A DNA stretch of 14,542 nt, from positions 1 through 14,542 of the forward strand of contig CALTTS010000037.1 in the NCBI GenBank assembly GCA_943912265.1. The letters are read 5' to 3'. The notes beneath the pieces are model-generated. The model did no database searches. It saw only the letters and a list, made by a program, of their open reading frames with translations, and was not told the DNA's origin. This document shows, in pieces, positions 1-6,091 of the stretch; positions within the stretch are counted from its first letter, which is position 1, and each line of letters begins with the position of its first letter. Both the position numbers and the translations under genes were made by a program. This DNA is from an uncultured Xanthomonas sp. (GTDB lineage Bacteria; Pseudomonadota; Gammaproteobacteria; Xanthomonadales; Xanthomonadaceae).

Positions 1-56
1 GGCAAGGGCATCATGCACCTCGGGTTGACGGGAAGCTCCTTATGGAATTGTTAGGC
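1..56 (-). other. attC recombination site, 5' part (R'' core onward), truncated
   Basis: On the minus strand the site opens with GCCTAACAATTC, which fits the RYYYAAC R'' core and the typical start of many attC sites. No GTTRRRY R' core follows before position 1, so the site continues off the window. The R'' core is complementary to the GTTAGGC at the other end of the cassette. The complementarity extends to 12 bases (50-61 against 511-522), as expected if the two halves pair in the folded single-strand attC of the excised circle. The OsmC stop codon TAA (53 to 51) is inside the R'' core. Confidence 0.75.
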
Positions 57-476
57 GTCTCCACCAGCGCGCCGAAGCGTTCCGTGGAGATCTGTGCCAG
101 GCGAAACCGTATTGAAGACGGTGCCATATTTCTTCACGTTGTCATGCAATAGCTTGAGCTTGGCATCACTCTCGTCAGAGTCGACAACAATTTCGTACGT
201 GATTGATTCCATACGTGGGGGAACGTCTTGCCGAATGCCGTGCAACCGCACTTCAACGGAGCGAAGCTCAAACTTTATGATGGGGGATACGCGCTCAATT
301 CCCTTGATCATGCACGCAGCGAGAGCTGCCAAAAGAAGCTCCGCTGGGTTGAAGGCATCGGGACGTCCGGCTAGATCTGTATCAAGTGTGATCACAGCCG
401 ACTTGCACGTCGCTTCGCTGCCATGTGAGTCCCGACGTGCAGCTTTTACCGAGAAGCTTAGTTTTTGGTCGGACAT
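51..476 (-). CDS. OsmC-family protein (integron cassette gene)
   Basis: This 141-residue protein has the length and layout of small OsmC/Ohr-fold proteins, which are homodimeric cytoplasmic proteins, many of them thiol peroxidases acting on organic hydroperoxides. The recognisable parts are FNPAELLLAALAACM at residues 42-56, the central helix with a cysteine (C55), and KKYGTVFNTVSPGTDLHGTL near the C-terminus. In classical OsmC and Ohr a second redox cysteine sits in that C-terminal block. Here the block has Gly-Thr-Val instead, and the only other cysteine is C24, so peroxidase activity cannot be assumed. The ATG at 476 is preceded by GGAG about 11 bases upstream, a loose ribosome site. The gene is the sole one in its cassette, reads away from the integrase, and its TAA stop is built into the attC core. 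Family assignment is fairly firm; the substrate is unknown. Confidence 0.85.
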   Translation of the reverse strand: MSDQKLSFSVKAARRDSHGSEATCKSAVITLDTDLAGRPDAFNPAELLLAALAACMIKGIERVSPIIKFELRSVEVRLHGIRQDVPPRMESITYEIVVDSDESDAKLKLLHDNVKKYGTVFNTVSPGTDLHGTLRRAGGDA

Positions 477-521
477 GCTCGCTATTTCTCCGAGATCTTC
501 ATGGTGCTTAGAGACGCCTAA

Positions 522-676
522 CTACCAGTAGACCCCGACACGGGGCATATCCGGAGTTTCGGGCGACGTGAAGCTTGCGTCAATGGGGGATTTCCTACCC
601 GTGCCAATGACTTGGGCCGATGTGATGCGGGTAAGGGAGCGTCAAGCATGGAGATAGACGGCATGGAGTCGGCGAT
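522..676. other. attI / integron platform region between first cassette and intI
   Basis: This 155-bp non-coding stretch lies between the first cassette and the divergent integrase gene, so it should hold the attI site and the promoters for both the integrase and the cassettes. The only site I can place is the GTTAGGC crossover core (minus strand, 522-516). A small perfect hairpin, CCCCG-ACA-CGGGG, lies at 533-545 with no T-run after it. I did not find a convincing sigma-70 promoter pair or a LexA box, so attI limits and promoter positions are inferred only from the layout. Confidence 0.55.
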
Positions 677-1684
677 ATGGGTTATGGCGGCGAGGAGACC
701 GTGTTATCCGCGCAGGCACGACGCCCCGGGCAACCCCGGTTGCTCGATCAGGTCCGCGCGCGAATGCGCCTGCGGCATTACAGCTTGCGCACGGAGCAGG
801 CTTATCTGTACTGGATCCGCCGGTATATCCGCCTGAACCTGCCGCGTCATCCCGCTGAACTTGACGGGGCGGCGGTTGAAGCGTTTCTCACGCGTCTGGC
901 CGTGCGCGACCACGTGGCGGCGAGTACCCAGAATCAGGCCTTGTCGGCACTGCTGTTTCTCTATCGCGAGGTGTTGGGCATCGAACTTGCGTGGATGGAA
1001 AGCGTGGTGCGCGCCAAGCGGCCACAGCGCCTGCCGGTGGTGTTGTCGCGCCAGCAGGTGACGGCCTTGCTGGCCCGCCTGTCCGGTCGCGAAGCACTGA
1101 TGGCGGGCCTGCTCTACGGCAGCGGCTTGCGCCTGATGGAATGCCTGCGACTGCGGGTAAAGGACGTGGACGTGCAACGCTCGGAACTCACGGTGCGCTC
1201 GGGCAAGGGCAACAAGGACCGGATGACGGTCCTGCCCGAAGCCTTGAAGGCTGGCTTGCTGCGGCAGATCGCCGATGTGCGGGTGCTGCACGACAGCGAT
1301 CTGGCGGCCGGTCTCGGGCGGGTGCATTTGCCGCATGCGTTGGCGCGCAAATATCCGAATGCCGCAGCCGAGATGGGCTGGCAATACGTGTTCCCGGCCA
1401 CGCGCACTTCGGTCGATCCGCTGGACGGCATCCGCAAGCGCCACCACCTGGACGAAAAAGTGCTGCAGGCGGCCGTGCGCCGGGCTGCGCAGGCCATCGG
1501 CATCGACAAGCCGGTCACGCCGCACACCTTGCGGCACTGCTTTGCCACGCATCTGCTCGAGGCCGGGGCGGACATCCGCACGGTGCAGGAGCTGCTCGGC
1601 CACAAGGACGTGGCTACCACGCAGATCTATACCCACGTGCTCAATCGCGGTGCGCGCGGCGTGCTCAGCCCGCTGGACCGCTGA
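677..1684 (+). CDS. intI: Integron integrase (IntI-type tyrosine recombinase)
   Basis: This 335-residue site-specific tyrosine recombinase exchanges gene cassettes between attC and attI. An N-terminal SAM-like core-binding domain (about residues 22-105, with LRHYSLRTEQAYLYWIRRY) is followed by the catalytic domain with R152 (GSGLR), a basic GKGNKDR loop (176-182), H283-x-x-R286 (HTLRH), H309 (LLGHKD) and the nucleophile Y318 (TQIYTHV). The feature that separates IntI from XerC/D is the extra segment before the HxxR box. It is present here (ALARKYPNAAAEMGWQYVFPA, 221-241), followed by the RHHLDEKVLQAAV region typical of IntI. ATG 677 is the only in-frame ATG before the conserved region, after an in-frame stop at 632-634; GGAG lies 8 bases upstream. 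All catalytic residues are intact, so the enzyme is probably functional. It diverges from the cassette, as in known integrons. Confidence 0.95.
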   Translation: MGYGGEETVLSAQARRPGQPRLLDQVRARMRLRHYSLRTEQAYLYWIRRYIRLNLPRHPAELDGAAVEAFLTRLAVRDHVAASTQNQALSALLFLYREVLGIELAWMESVVRAKRPQRLPVVLSRQQVTALLARLSGREALMAGLLYGSGLRLMECLRLRVKDVDVQRSELTVRSGKGNKDRMTVLPEALKAGLLRQIADVRVLHDSDLAAGLGRVHLPHALARKYPNAAAEMGWQYVFPATRTSVDPLDGIRKRHHLDEKVLQAAVRRAAQAIGIDKPVTPHTLRHCFATHLLEAGADIRTVQELLGHKDVATTQIYTHVLNRGARGVLSPLDR

Positions 1685-1741
1685 ATGCCCTGCGTGCGGC
1701 CGGCCGGCTCCCGAGTCCGCTAGGCCGGGCCGTTCGGGCCT

Positions 1742-2878
1742 TCAGTCCGCAGCGGCTATCGGGTCTGTCGTTCCATCCGCCCGGTGCGGCGTGGTCAGGT
1801 ATCCGGTGCTCTGCATCTCGATCAGGCGCGAGGCGGTGCGTTCGAATGCGCCCTGCAGGCGCTGGCCGGAATACAGTAGCGGCGGCGGGTCCTGCGCGGT
1901 CACCACCAGGTGCACGTGCTGGTCGTAGACCTCGTCGATCAGGTTGACGAAGCGGCGCGCGGCGTCCTCGTTCATCCGGTCGAAGTGCGGCACGCCGCCG
2001 ACCAGCAGGGTGTGGAAGCGCCTGGCCAGTTCGATGTAGTCGCTTGGCCCGCGCGGGCCTTCGCATACGCCGGCGAAATCGAACCACGCGATGCCCTCGC
2101 CGAGCGCGCGGTAGGGGATCGGGCGCGATTCGATCTCGATGTTGCCCGCCTGCGCCGCCGCGCCGCCGGTGAGTTCGCTCCAGCGTCCGGCCAGCCACGC
2201 ATCGTCCTGCCCGTCCAGCGGCGCGCGGTATACCGGCGAGCGGGTCAGCGCGCGCATGCGGTAATCCTCGGTGCCTTCGGCATAGAGCACGTGGCAATGG
2301 CGCTGCAGCAGGGCGATGGCCGGCAGGAAGCTCTCGCGCTGCAGGCCGTGCAGGTACAGGTTTTCCGGCGCGGTGTTGGAGGTGGTGACGAGGGTGACGC
2401 CCTCGGCGAACAGGCGTTCGAGCAGGCGCGCCAGCAGCATCGCGTCGCCGATGTCGGTGACGAAGAACTCGTCCAGCACCAGCACGCGCAGGCGGTCGCG
2501 CCATTCGCGCGCGATCTTCGCCAGCGGGTCGCTCTGCCCGGCGTGGCCGCGCAGGCGCTCGTTGATCTCGCGCATGAAGCGGTGGAAGTGGGTGCGCTGC
2601 TTCTGCGCGATCGGCAGGTGGTCGTAGAACAGGTCGACGAGGAAGGTCTTGCCGCGGCCCACGCCGCCCCAGAAATACAGGCCGGGCACCGGCTCGGGCT
2701 TCTTCCACATGGCCGAGAAGCGGTCCAGCCAGCCGTCCTGCGCGGAGTCGAGCAGGGCCGCGTGGATGCGGTCCAGCTCGGCCAGCGCGGCGTGCTGGGC
2801 CGGGTCGTCACGCCACTGCCCGGCGGCGACGCCGGCCGCGTAGGCCTGCGAGGGCGACGGCACGGTGTCGGCGCTCAT
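1742..2878 (-). CDS. zapE: AFG1/ZapE-family P-loop ATPase
   Basis: This 378-residue protein matches the AFG1-like/ZapE family in length and motif order. ZapE of E. coli is a cytoplasmic ATPase that acts on the FtsZ ring under stress; eukaryotic AFG1/LACE1 is the mitochondrial relative. The Walker A loop GGVGRGKT is at residues 71-78, Walker B RVLVLDEFFVTD at 131-142 (D136, E137), and a sensor-like TTSNTAPENLY at 165-175. The segments THFHRFMREIN and GLYFWGGVG around them are also typical. The start ATG (2878 to 2876) was chosen because it gives the usual family N-terminus and overlaps the stop of the upstream hydrolase gene by ATGA (2878-2875), indicating translational coupling. It converges on intI with a 57-bp gap in which I see no clear terminator. 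It has no evident link with the integron or CRISPR genes. Confidence 0.9.
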   Translation of the reverse strand: MSADTVPSPSQAYAAGVAAGQWRDDPAQHAALAELDRIHAALLDSAQDGWLDRFSAMWKKPEPVPGLYFWGGVGRGKTFLVDLFYDHLPIAQKQRTHFHRFMREINERLRGHAGQSDPLAKIAREWRDRLRVLVLDEFFVTDIGDAMLLARLLERLFAEGVTLVTTSNTAPENLYLHGLQRESFLPAIALLQRHCHVLYAEGTEDYRMRALTRSPVYRAPLDGQDDAWLAGRWSELTGGAAAQAGNIEIESRPIPYRALGEGIAWFDFAGVCEGPRGPSDYIELARRFHTLLVGGVPHFDRMNEDAARRFVNLIDEVYDQHVHLVVTAQDPPPLLYSGQRLQGAFERTASRLIEMQSTGYLTTPHRADGTTDPIAAAD

Positions 2879-3540
2879 GCCGGCGGCAGCCACGGCCGCA
2901 CCGCGTGCTGGATCGCGCCGCGCAGGTCGATCAGCTTGCGGTGGAAGAAGTGGCCGGTGTCGGGCATGCGGATCAGCACCGGCGCCTGCGGCAGGGTGGC
3001 CAGCCAGTCGTACACGGCCTGCGGCTGCACGATTTCGTCCTGTTCGCCCTGCACCACCAGCCAGCGCTCGGCCGGCGTGCGCAGCGCGGCGAAATCCCAG
3101 CCGCGCCCGGCCGGCGGGGCGATGGAGATCAGCGCATCGGGCCGGACCGGCTCCCACGCGCGCAGCGAGACGTAGGCGCCGAAGCTGAAGCCGGCCAGCC
3201 ACAGGACGTCGTGCGGGCGCTGCGCGCGCACCCAGGCCGCCACCGCGCGCAGGTCGTCGGTTTCGCCGATGCCGTCGTCGAACGCGCCGGCCGAGCCGCC
3301 CACGCCGCGGAAGTTGAAGCGCACCGTGGTCGCGCCGAGTTCGCGCAGCGCGCGCGCGGCCATCGTCACCACCTTGTTGTGCATCGTGCCGCCCTCGGTG
3401 GGCAGCGGGTGGCAGACGATCGCGACCAGCGGCAGCGCGGGCGCGTCGGCATCGGGATGCTCGACGGCCAGCTCCAGCGGGCCGGCCGGGCCGTCGAGCA
3501 CGACGGCGGCGGATGCGGCGGGGAAGGCGGGGGAAGTCAT
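2875..3540 (-). CDS. Alpha/beta hydrolase (COG2945-like)
   Basis: This 221-residue single-domain alpha/beta hydrolase is probably cytoplasmic, as no signal peptide is visible. The nucleophile elbow is GFSFG with S119. The acid is likely D168 in QGEQDEIV and the base H197 in DTGHFFH. The segments IVCHPLPTEGGTMHNKVV (41-58) and VRFNFRGVGGSAG (73-85) are hallmarks of the small predicted hydrolase family COG2945, whose natural substrate is not known to me. The ATG at 3540 gives the standard family start; the reading frame stays open far upstream into the divergent gene, which is an effect of high GC. It is the first gene of a two-gene unit with zapE and shares a 72-bp intergenic space with the divergent transporter. 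Confidence 0.88.
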   Translation of the reverse strand: MTSPAFPAASAAVVLDGPAGPLELAVEHPDADAPALPLVAIVCHPLPTEGGTMHNKVVTMAARALRELGATTVRFNFRGVGGSAGAFDDGIGETDDLRAVAAWVRAQRPHDVLWLAGFSFGAYVSLRAWEPVRPDALISIAPPAGRGWDFAALRTPAERWLVVQGEQDEIVQPQAVYDWLATLPQAPVLIRMPDTGHFFHRKLIDLRGAIQHAVRPWLPPA

Positions 3541-3612
3541 GGCCCGTATGATACCGGGCCGCTCCGCGCCGGCCGCGCGGGGCTCGTCCGAACGAGGGAG
3601 CCGGGAGTCGCG
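3541..3612. promoter_or_regulatory. Divergent intergenic region (hydrolase-zapE / EamA transporter)
   Basis: This 72-bp space separates two divergent units and must carry both promoters. A ribosome-binding GGGAG lies about 6 bases before the transporter ATG. I can see no good -35/-10 pair; ATGATACCG near 3546-3554 is the only AT-richer patch. Function is inferred from position. Confidence 0.4.
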
Positions 3613-4482
3613 ATGGTTTTCGTCCTGCTGAGCGTGGCCTGCAGCGTGCTGGTGTCGGTGTGGCTGAAGCTGGCCGCGCGCCGCGGCCTGGATGCCGGCC
3701 AGATGGTGACCTGGAACTACCTCGTCGCGACCGCGCTGTGCGCCGCCGTGCTGGCGCCGCCGCTGGATGCGCTGCGCCGCCCGGACACGCCGTGGCCCGC
3801 GCTGCTGCTGCTCGGCGCGGTGCTGCCGGGCGGCTTCCTCGTGCTGGCCGCGTCGGTGAAGTCGGCCGGCATCGTCCGCACCGACATCGCCCAGCGCCTG
3901 TCGCTGCTGGTGTCGCTGGCGGCGGCGTTCCTGTGGTTCGGCGAGGCCGCCACGCCGTGGAAGCTGGCCGGCCTCGCGCTCGGGCTGGTGGCCATCGTCT
4001 GCCTGCTGTGGCGTGCGGACGGCACCGCGGCCGCCGCCTCCGGTGCCGTGCGCCGGGCACTGCCGCTGGGCGTGCTGGCGGTGTTCGCGCTGGTGGATGT
4101 GATGCTGAAGGCCATCGCCCGCGCCGGCACGCCGTTCGCCGCCTCGCTGCTGGCGGCCTTCGCCATCGCCTTCGTGCTGATGCTGGCGGTGCAGGCGCTG
4201 CGCATCGTCCGCACCGGCCTGCGCCCCGATGGGCGCAGCTTCGGTGGCGGCCTGCTGCTGGGCCTGCTCAATTTCGGCAACATCGTCTTCTACGTGCGCG
4301 CCCACCAGGCCTTGCCGGACAGCCCGGCCACCGTGTTCGCCGGGGCCAACATCGGCGTGGTGCTGCTGGGCACGCTGGCCGGCACATGGCTGTTCGGCGA
4401 GAAGCTGGGGCGGCCGGCGCGGGTGGCGATCCCGCTGGCGCTGGCGGCCATCGGCATGATCGCCTGGGCCAGCGCGCACTGA
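3613..4482 (+). CDS. EamA/DMT-superfamily inner-membrane transporter
   Basis: This 289-residue, very hydrophobic protein has about ten predicted membrane helices in two five-helix halves. The first half covers residues 2-140 and the second about 150-289. This is the plan of drug/metabolite transporters of the EamA type, which carry small metabolites across the inner membrane. Both halves end in the FGE motif typical of the family (FLWFGEAATPWKLAGLALGL and WLFGEKLGRPARV). The substrate cannot be told from sequence. ATG 3613 is supported by GGGAG upstream and by the N-terminus starting directly with the first helix. The gene converges on the cytochrome gene with only 18 bases between stop codons. 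Confidence 0.85.
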   Translation: MVFVLLSVACSVLVSVWLKLAARRGLDAGQMVTWNYLVATALCAAVLAPPLDALRRPDTPWPALLLLGAVLPGGFLVLAASVKSAGIVRTDIAQRLSLLVSLAAAFLWFGEAATPWKLAGLALGLVAIVCLLWRADGTAAAASGAVRRALPLGVLAVFALVDVMLKAIARAGTPFAASLLAAFAIAFVLMLAVQALRIVRTGLRPDGRSFGGGLLLGLLNFGNIVFYVRAHQALPDSPATVFAGANIGVVLLGTLAGTWLFGEKLGRPARVAIPLALAAIGMIAWASAH

Positions 4483-4500
4483 GTGCGCGGGCGCGGCGGC

Positions 4501-4941
4501 CTACCTGAGGTTGCCGAGCATCCAGTCCACCGAGGCACGCACCTCGGCATCGCTCAGCGACGGGTTGCCGCCTTTGGGCGGCATCATCCCGCCGTCGGGG
4601 CCGAGGTAGCCTTCGATCGCGTGCCGGTAGAGCACGTCCTTGCCCTGGGCCAAGCGGTTGTCCCAGTGCGCGCGGTCGAGCGTGGGCGCATTGCCGACCC
4701 CGGTGGTGTGGCAGGCGAAGCACAGGCCGTCGTACACGGCCTTGCCGTCGATGGCCGGCGCGGCTGCCGCAGCTGCCGTCGATGCCTTGGCGCCGGCAGG
4801 CCGCGGGCCGGCATCCGCCGGCTTCACCCGCGGCGAGGCCGGCTCGCGCAGCGACAGGCCGCCGCCCACCACCGCCACCAGGGCCAGCAGCGCCAGCCCC
4901 GCCGCCGCCAGCCGTACCGGGTCGAAACCGCCGTTGCCCAC
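4501..4941 (-). CDS. Membrane-anchored c-type cytochrome (cytochrome c5-like)
   Basis: This 146-residue protein has an N-terminal hydrophobic helix (about residues 10-29) that should act as a signal anchor. An alanine- and proline-rich linker (about 33-63) and one periplasmic cytochrome c domain follow. Haem attachment is CFACH (C74, C77, H78). The sixth ligand is likely M119 or M120 in GGMMPPKGGNPSLSD, the pattern of the cytochrome c5/CccA-like group. The role would be single-electron transfer in the periplasm; the partner is unknown. The start is a GTG (4941 to 4939), supported by a GGAGG ribosome site 7-8 bases upstream. The gene is divergent from the cas operon and convergent with the transporter gene. 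Confidence 0.88.
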   Translation of the reverse strand: MGNGGFDPVRLAAAGLALLALVAVVGGGLSLREPASPRVKPADAGPRPAGAKASTAAAAAAPAIDGKAVYDGLCFACHTTGVGNAPTLDRAHWDNRLAQGKDVLYRHAIEGYLGPDGGMMPPKGGNPSLSDAEVRASVDWMLGNLR

Positions 4942-5113
4942 ACCCCGTCCTCCGTCTGCCTGTCGGTGGCAGCGCCCGCGTCAGTATAGTGAGGCCGGCA
5001 CCGCGGCATGGCCGTGGCACCGGCGGGGATGCCGGCGCGAAGCCGTGCGGTTGCGGTCTCGGGGGATGAGATGCGCGTGCGGCACCGTGCGCCGTGGCAT
5101 GAAAGGGGGAGTC
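4942..5113. promoter_or_regulatory. Divergent regulatory region upstream of cas1 and the cytochrome gene
   Basis: This 172-bp non-coding region should drive the cas genes to the right and the cytochrome gene to the left. The best -10-like element is the nearly symmetrical AGTATAGT at 4983-4990. It gives TATAGT on the plus strand and TATACT on the minus strand, so it could serve either direction. No good -35 lies at the correct distance on either side. If used for cas1 it would leave a transcribed leader of roughly 115 bases. An imperfect direct repeat lies in that stretch (4996-5020 and 5080-5100). The cas1 ribosome site AGGGGGA is at 5104-5110. Confidence 0.5.
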
Positions 5114-6091
5114 ATGGAAGATCTGTCGCCATCGGACCTGAAGACCATCCTGCATTCCAAGCGGGCCAACCTCTACTACCTGCAGCACTGCCGGGTGCTG
5201 GTCAACGGCGGCCGGGTCGAGTACGTCACCGATGCCGGCAAGCGCTCGCTGTACTGGAACATCCCGATCGCCAATACCACGACGATCCTGCTCGGCACCG
5301 GTACGTCGATCACCCAGGCGGCGATGCGCGAGTTGGCCAGGGCCGGCGTGCTGGTCGGCTTCTGCGGCGGTGGCGGCACGCCGCTGTTCTCGGCCAACGC
5401 GATGGACGTGGAGGTGGCGTGGTTCTCGCCGCAGAGCGAATACCGGCCCACCGAATACCTGCAGGCCTGGGTGCGGTTCTGGTTCGACGACGACTTGCGC
5501 CTGTACGCGGCCAAGGCCTTCCAGCAGGCCCGCGCCCGGCGCATCCGCGATCAATGGTTGCATCGTGCGATGGGCGATGCCGGTTTTGCGCCGGACCCGG
5601 GCCGCCTGCAGGAACTGCTGGCCCGCACGGCCCGCAATACCGAGCAGGCCCAGGACAACACCGCCCTGCTGACCGAGGAAGCGCGCCTGACCAAGGCGCT
5701 GTTCAAGCTGGCCGTGGACACCGTGGGGTATGGCGACTTCACCCGTGCCAAGCGTGGTAGTGGAACTGACCCGGCCAACCGCTTCCTCGACCACGGCAAC
5801 TACCTGGCCTACGGCCTCGGCGCCACCGCCACCTGGGTACTCGGCCTGCCGCACGGCTTGGCGGTGCTGCATGGCAAGACCCGCCGCGGCGGGCTGGTGT
5901 TCGACGTGGCCGACCTGGTCAAGGACGCCAGCATCCTGCCGCAGGCGTTCCTGTCGGCGATGCGCGGCGACGAGGAGCAGCAGTTCCGCCGCAACTGCAT
6001 CGAGGCCCTGACCCGCAGCGAATCGCTGGATTTCATGATCGACACGGTCAAGGCGGTGGCGGTGGAAACCGCGGCGCAGGTACGGCCGTGA
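5114..6091 (+). CDS. cas1: Type I-F CRISPR adaptation endonuclease Cas1
   Basis: This 325-residue Cas1 is the metal-dependent integrase that, with the Cas2 domain of the next gene product, inserts new spacers at the leader end of the array. It has an N-terminal beta-rich domain (about 1-100) and a helical catalytic domain. Metal ligands are visible as E188/E189 (LLTEEARLTK), H253 (GLAVLHGK) and D264 with D267 (LVFDVADLVKD), matching the spacing known for the Pseudomonas type I-F enzyme. The AGGGGGA ribosome site precedes ATG 5114 by 3 bases; an in-frame ATG at 5099 would add MKGGV and place that site inside the gene, so 5114 is preferred. The stop overlaps the start of cas2-3 by GTGA at 6088-6091, implying coupled translation. 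Intact in all visible motifs. Confidence 0.97.
   Translation: MEDLSPSDLKTILHSKRANLYYLQHCRVLVNGGRVEYVTDAGKRSLYWNIPIANTTTILLGTGTSITQAAMRELARAGVLVGFCGGGGTPLFSANAMDVEVAWFSPQSEYRPTEYLQAWVRFWFDDDLRLYAAKAFQQARARRIRDQWLHRAMGDAGFAPDPGRLQELLARTARNTEQAQDNTALLTEEARLTKALFKLAVDTVGYGDFTRAKRGSGTDPANRFLDHGNYLAYGLGATATWVLGLPHGLAVLHGKTRRGGLVFDVADLVKDASILPQAFLSAMRGDEEQQFRRNCIEALTRSESLDFMIDTVKAVAVETAAQVRP

Larger units (their letters stand above)
1..521 (-). mobile_element. Integron gene cassette carrying an OsmC-family gene (attC end cut by window edge)
   Basis: Read on the minus strand, the segment begins at a GTTAGGC core (522 to 516), the recombination form expected where a cassette joins attI. It then carries one gene in the direction away from the integrase and ends in an attC site opening with GCCTAAC (56 to 50). 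The cassette would start just after the G at 522. Only 45 bases separate this boundary from the gene's ATG, leaving little room for a promoter, as is usual for cassettes transcribed from a promoter in the integron platform. By eye the base composition is clearly less GC-rich than the flanking genes, consistent with transfer. That this is a cassette follows from the paired core sites, the divergent integrase next door and the single compact gene. The far attC boundary is not in the window. Confidence 0.85.

Noticed and set aside
510..535. A possible LexA-type box around CTAACTACCAGTAG next to the integron core.
   Set aside because: It does not fit the known Xanthomonas or E. coli LexA consensus, and half of it is explained by the integron core site.
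1685..1741. A terminator between the convergent intI and zapE genes (GGCC-rich stretch near 1723-1741).
   Set aside because: The GC-rich sequence forms only short, ambiguous stems and no T-run follows on either strand.
2875..4479. A 534-codon minus-strand frame covering the hydrolase and the transporter gene.
   Set aside because: Its C-terminal 221 residues are the hydrolase; the rest is the antisense shadow of the EamA-like transporter, with glutamine/arginine-rich low-complexity composition typical of GC-rich shadow frames.
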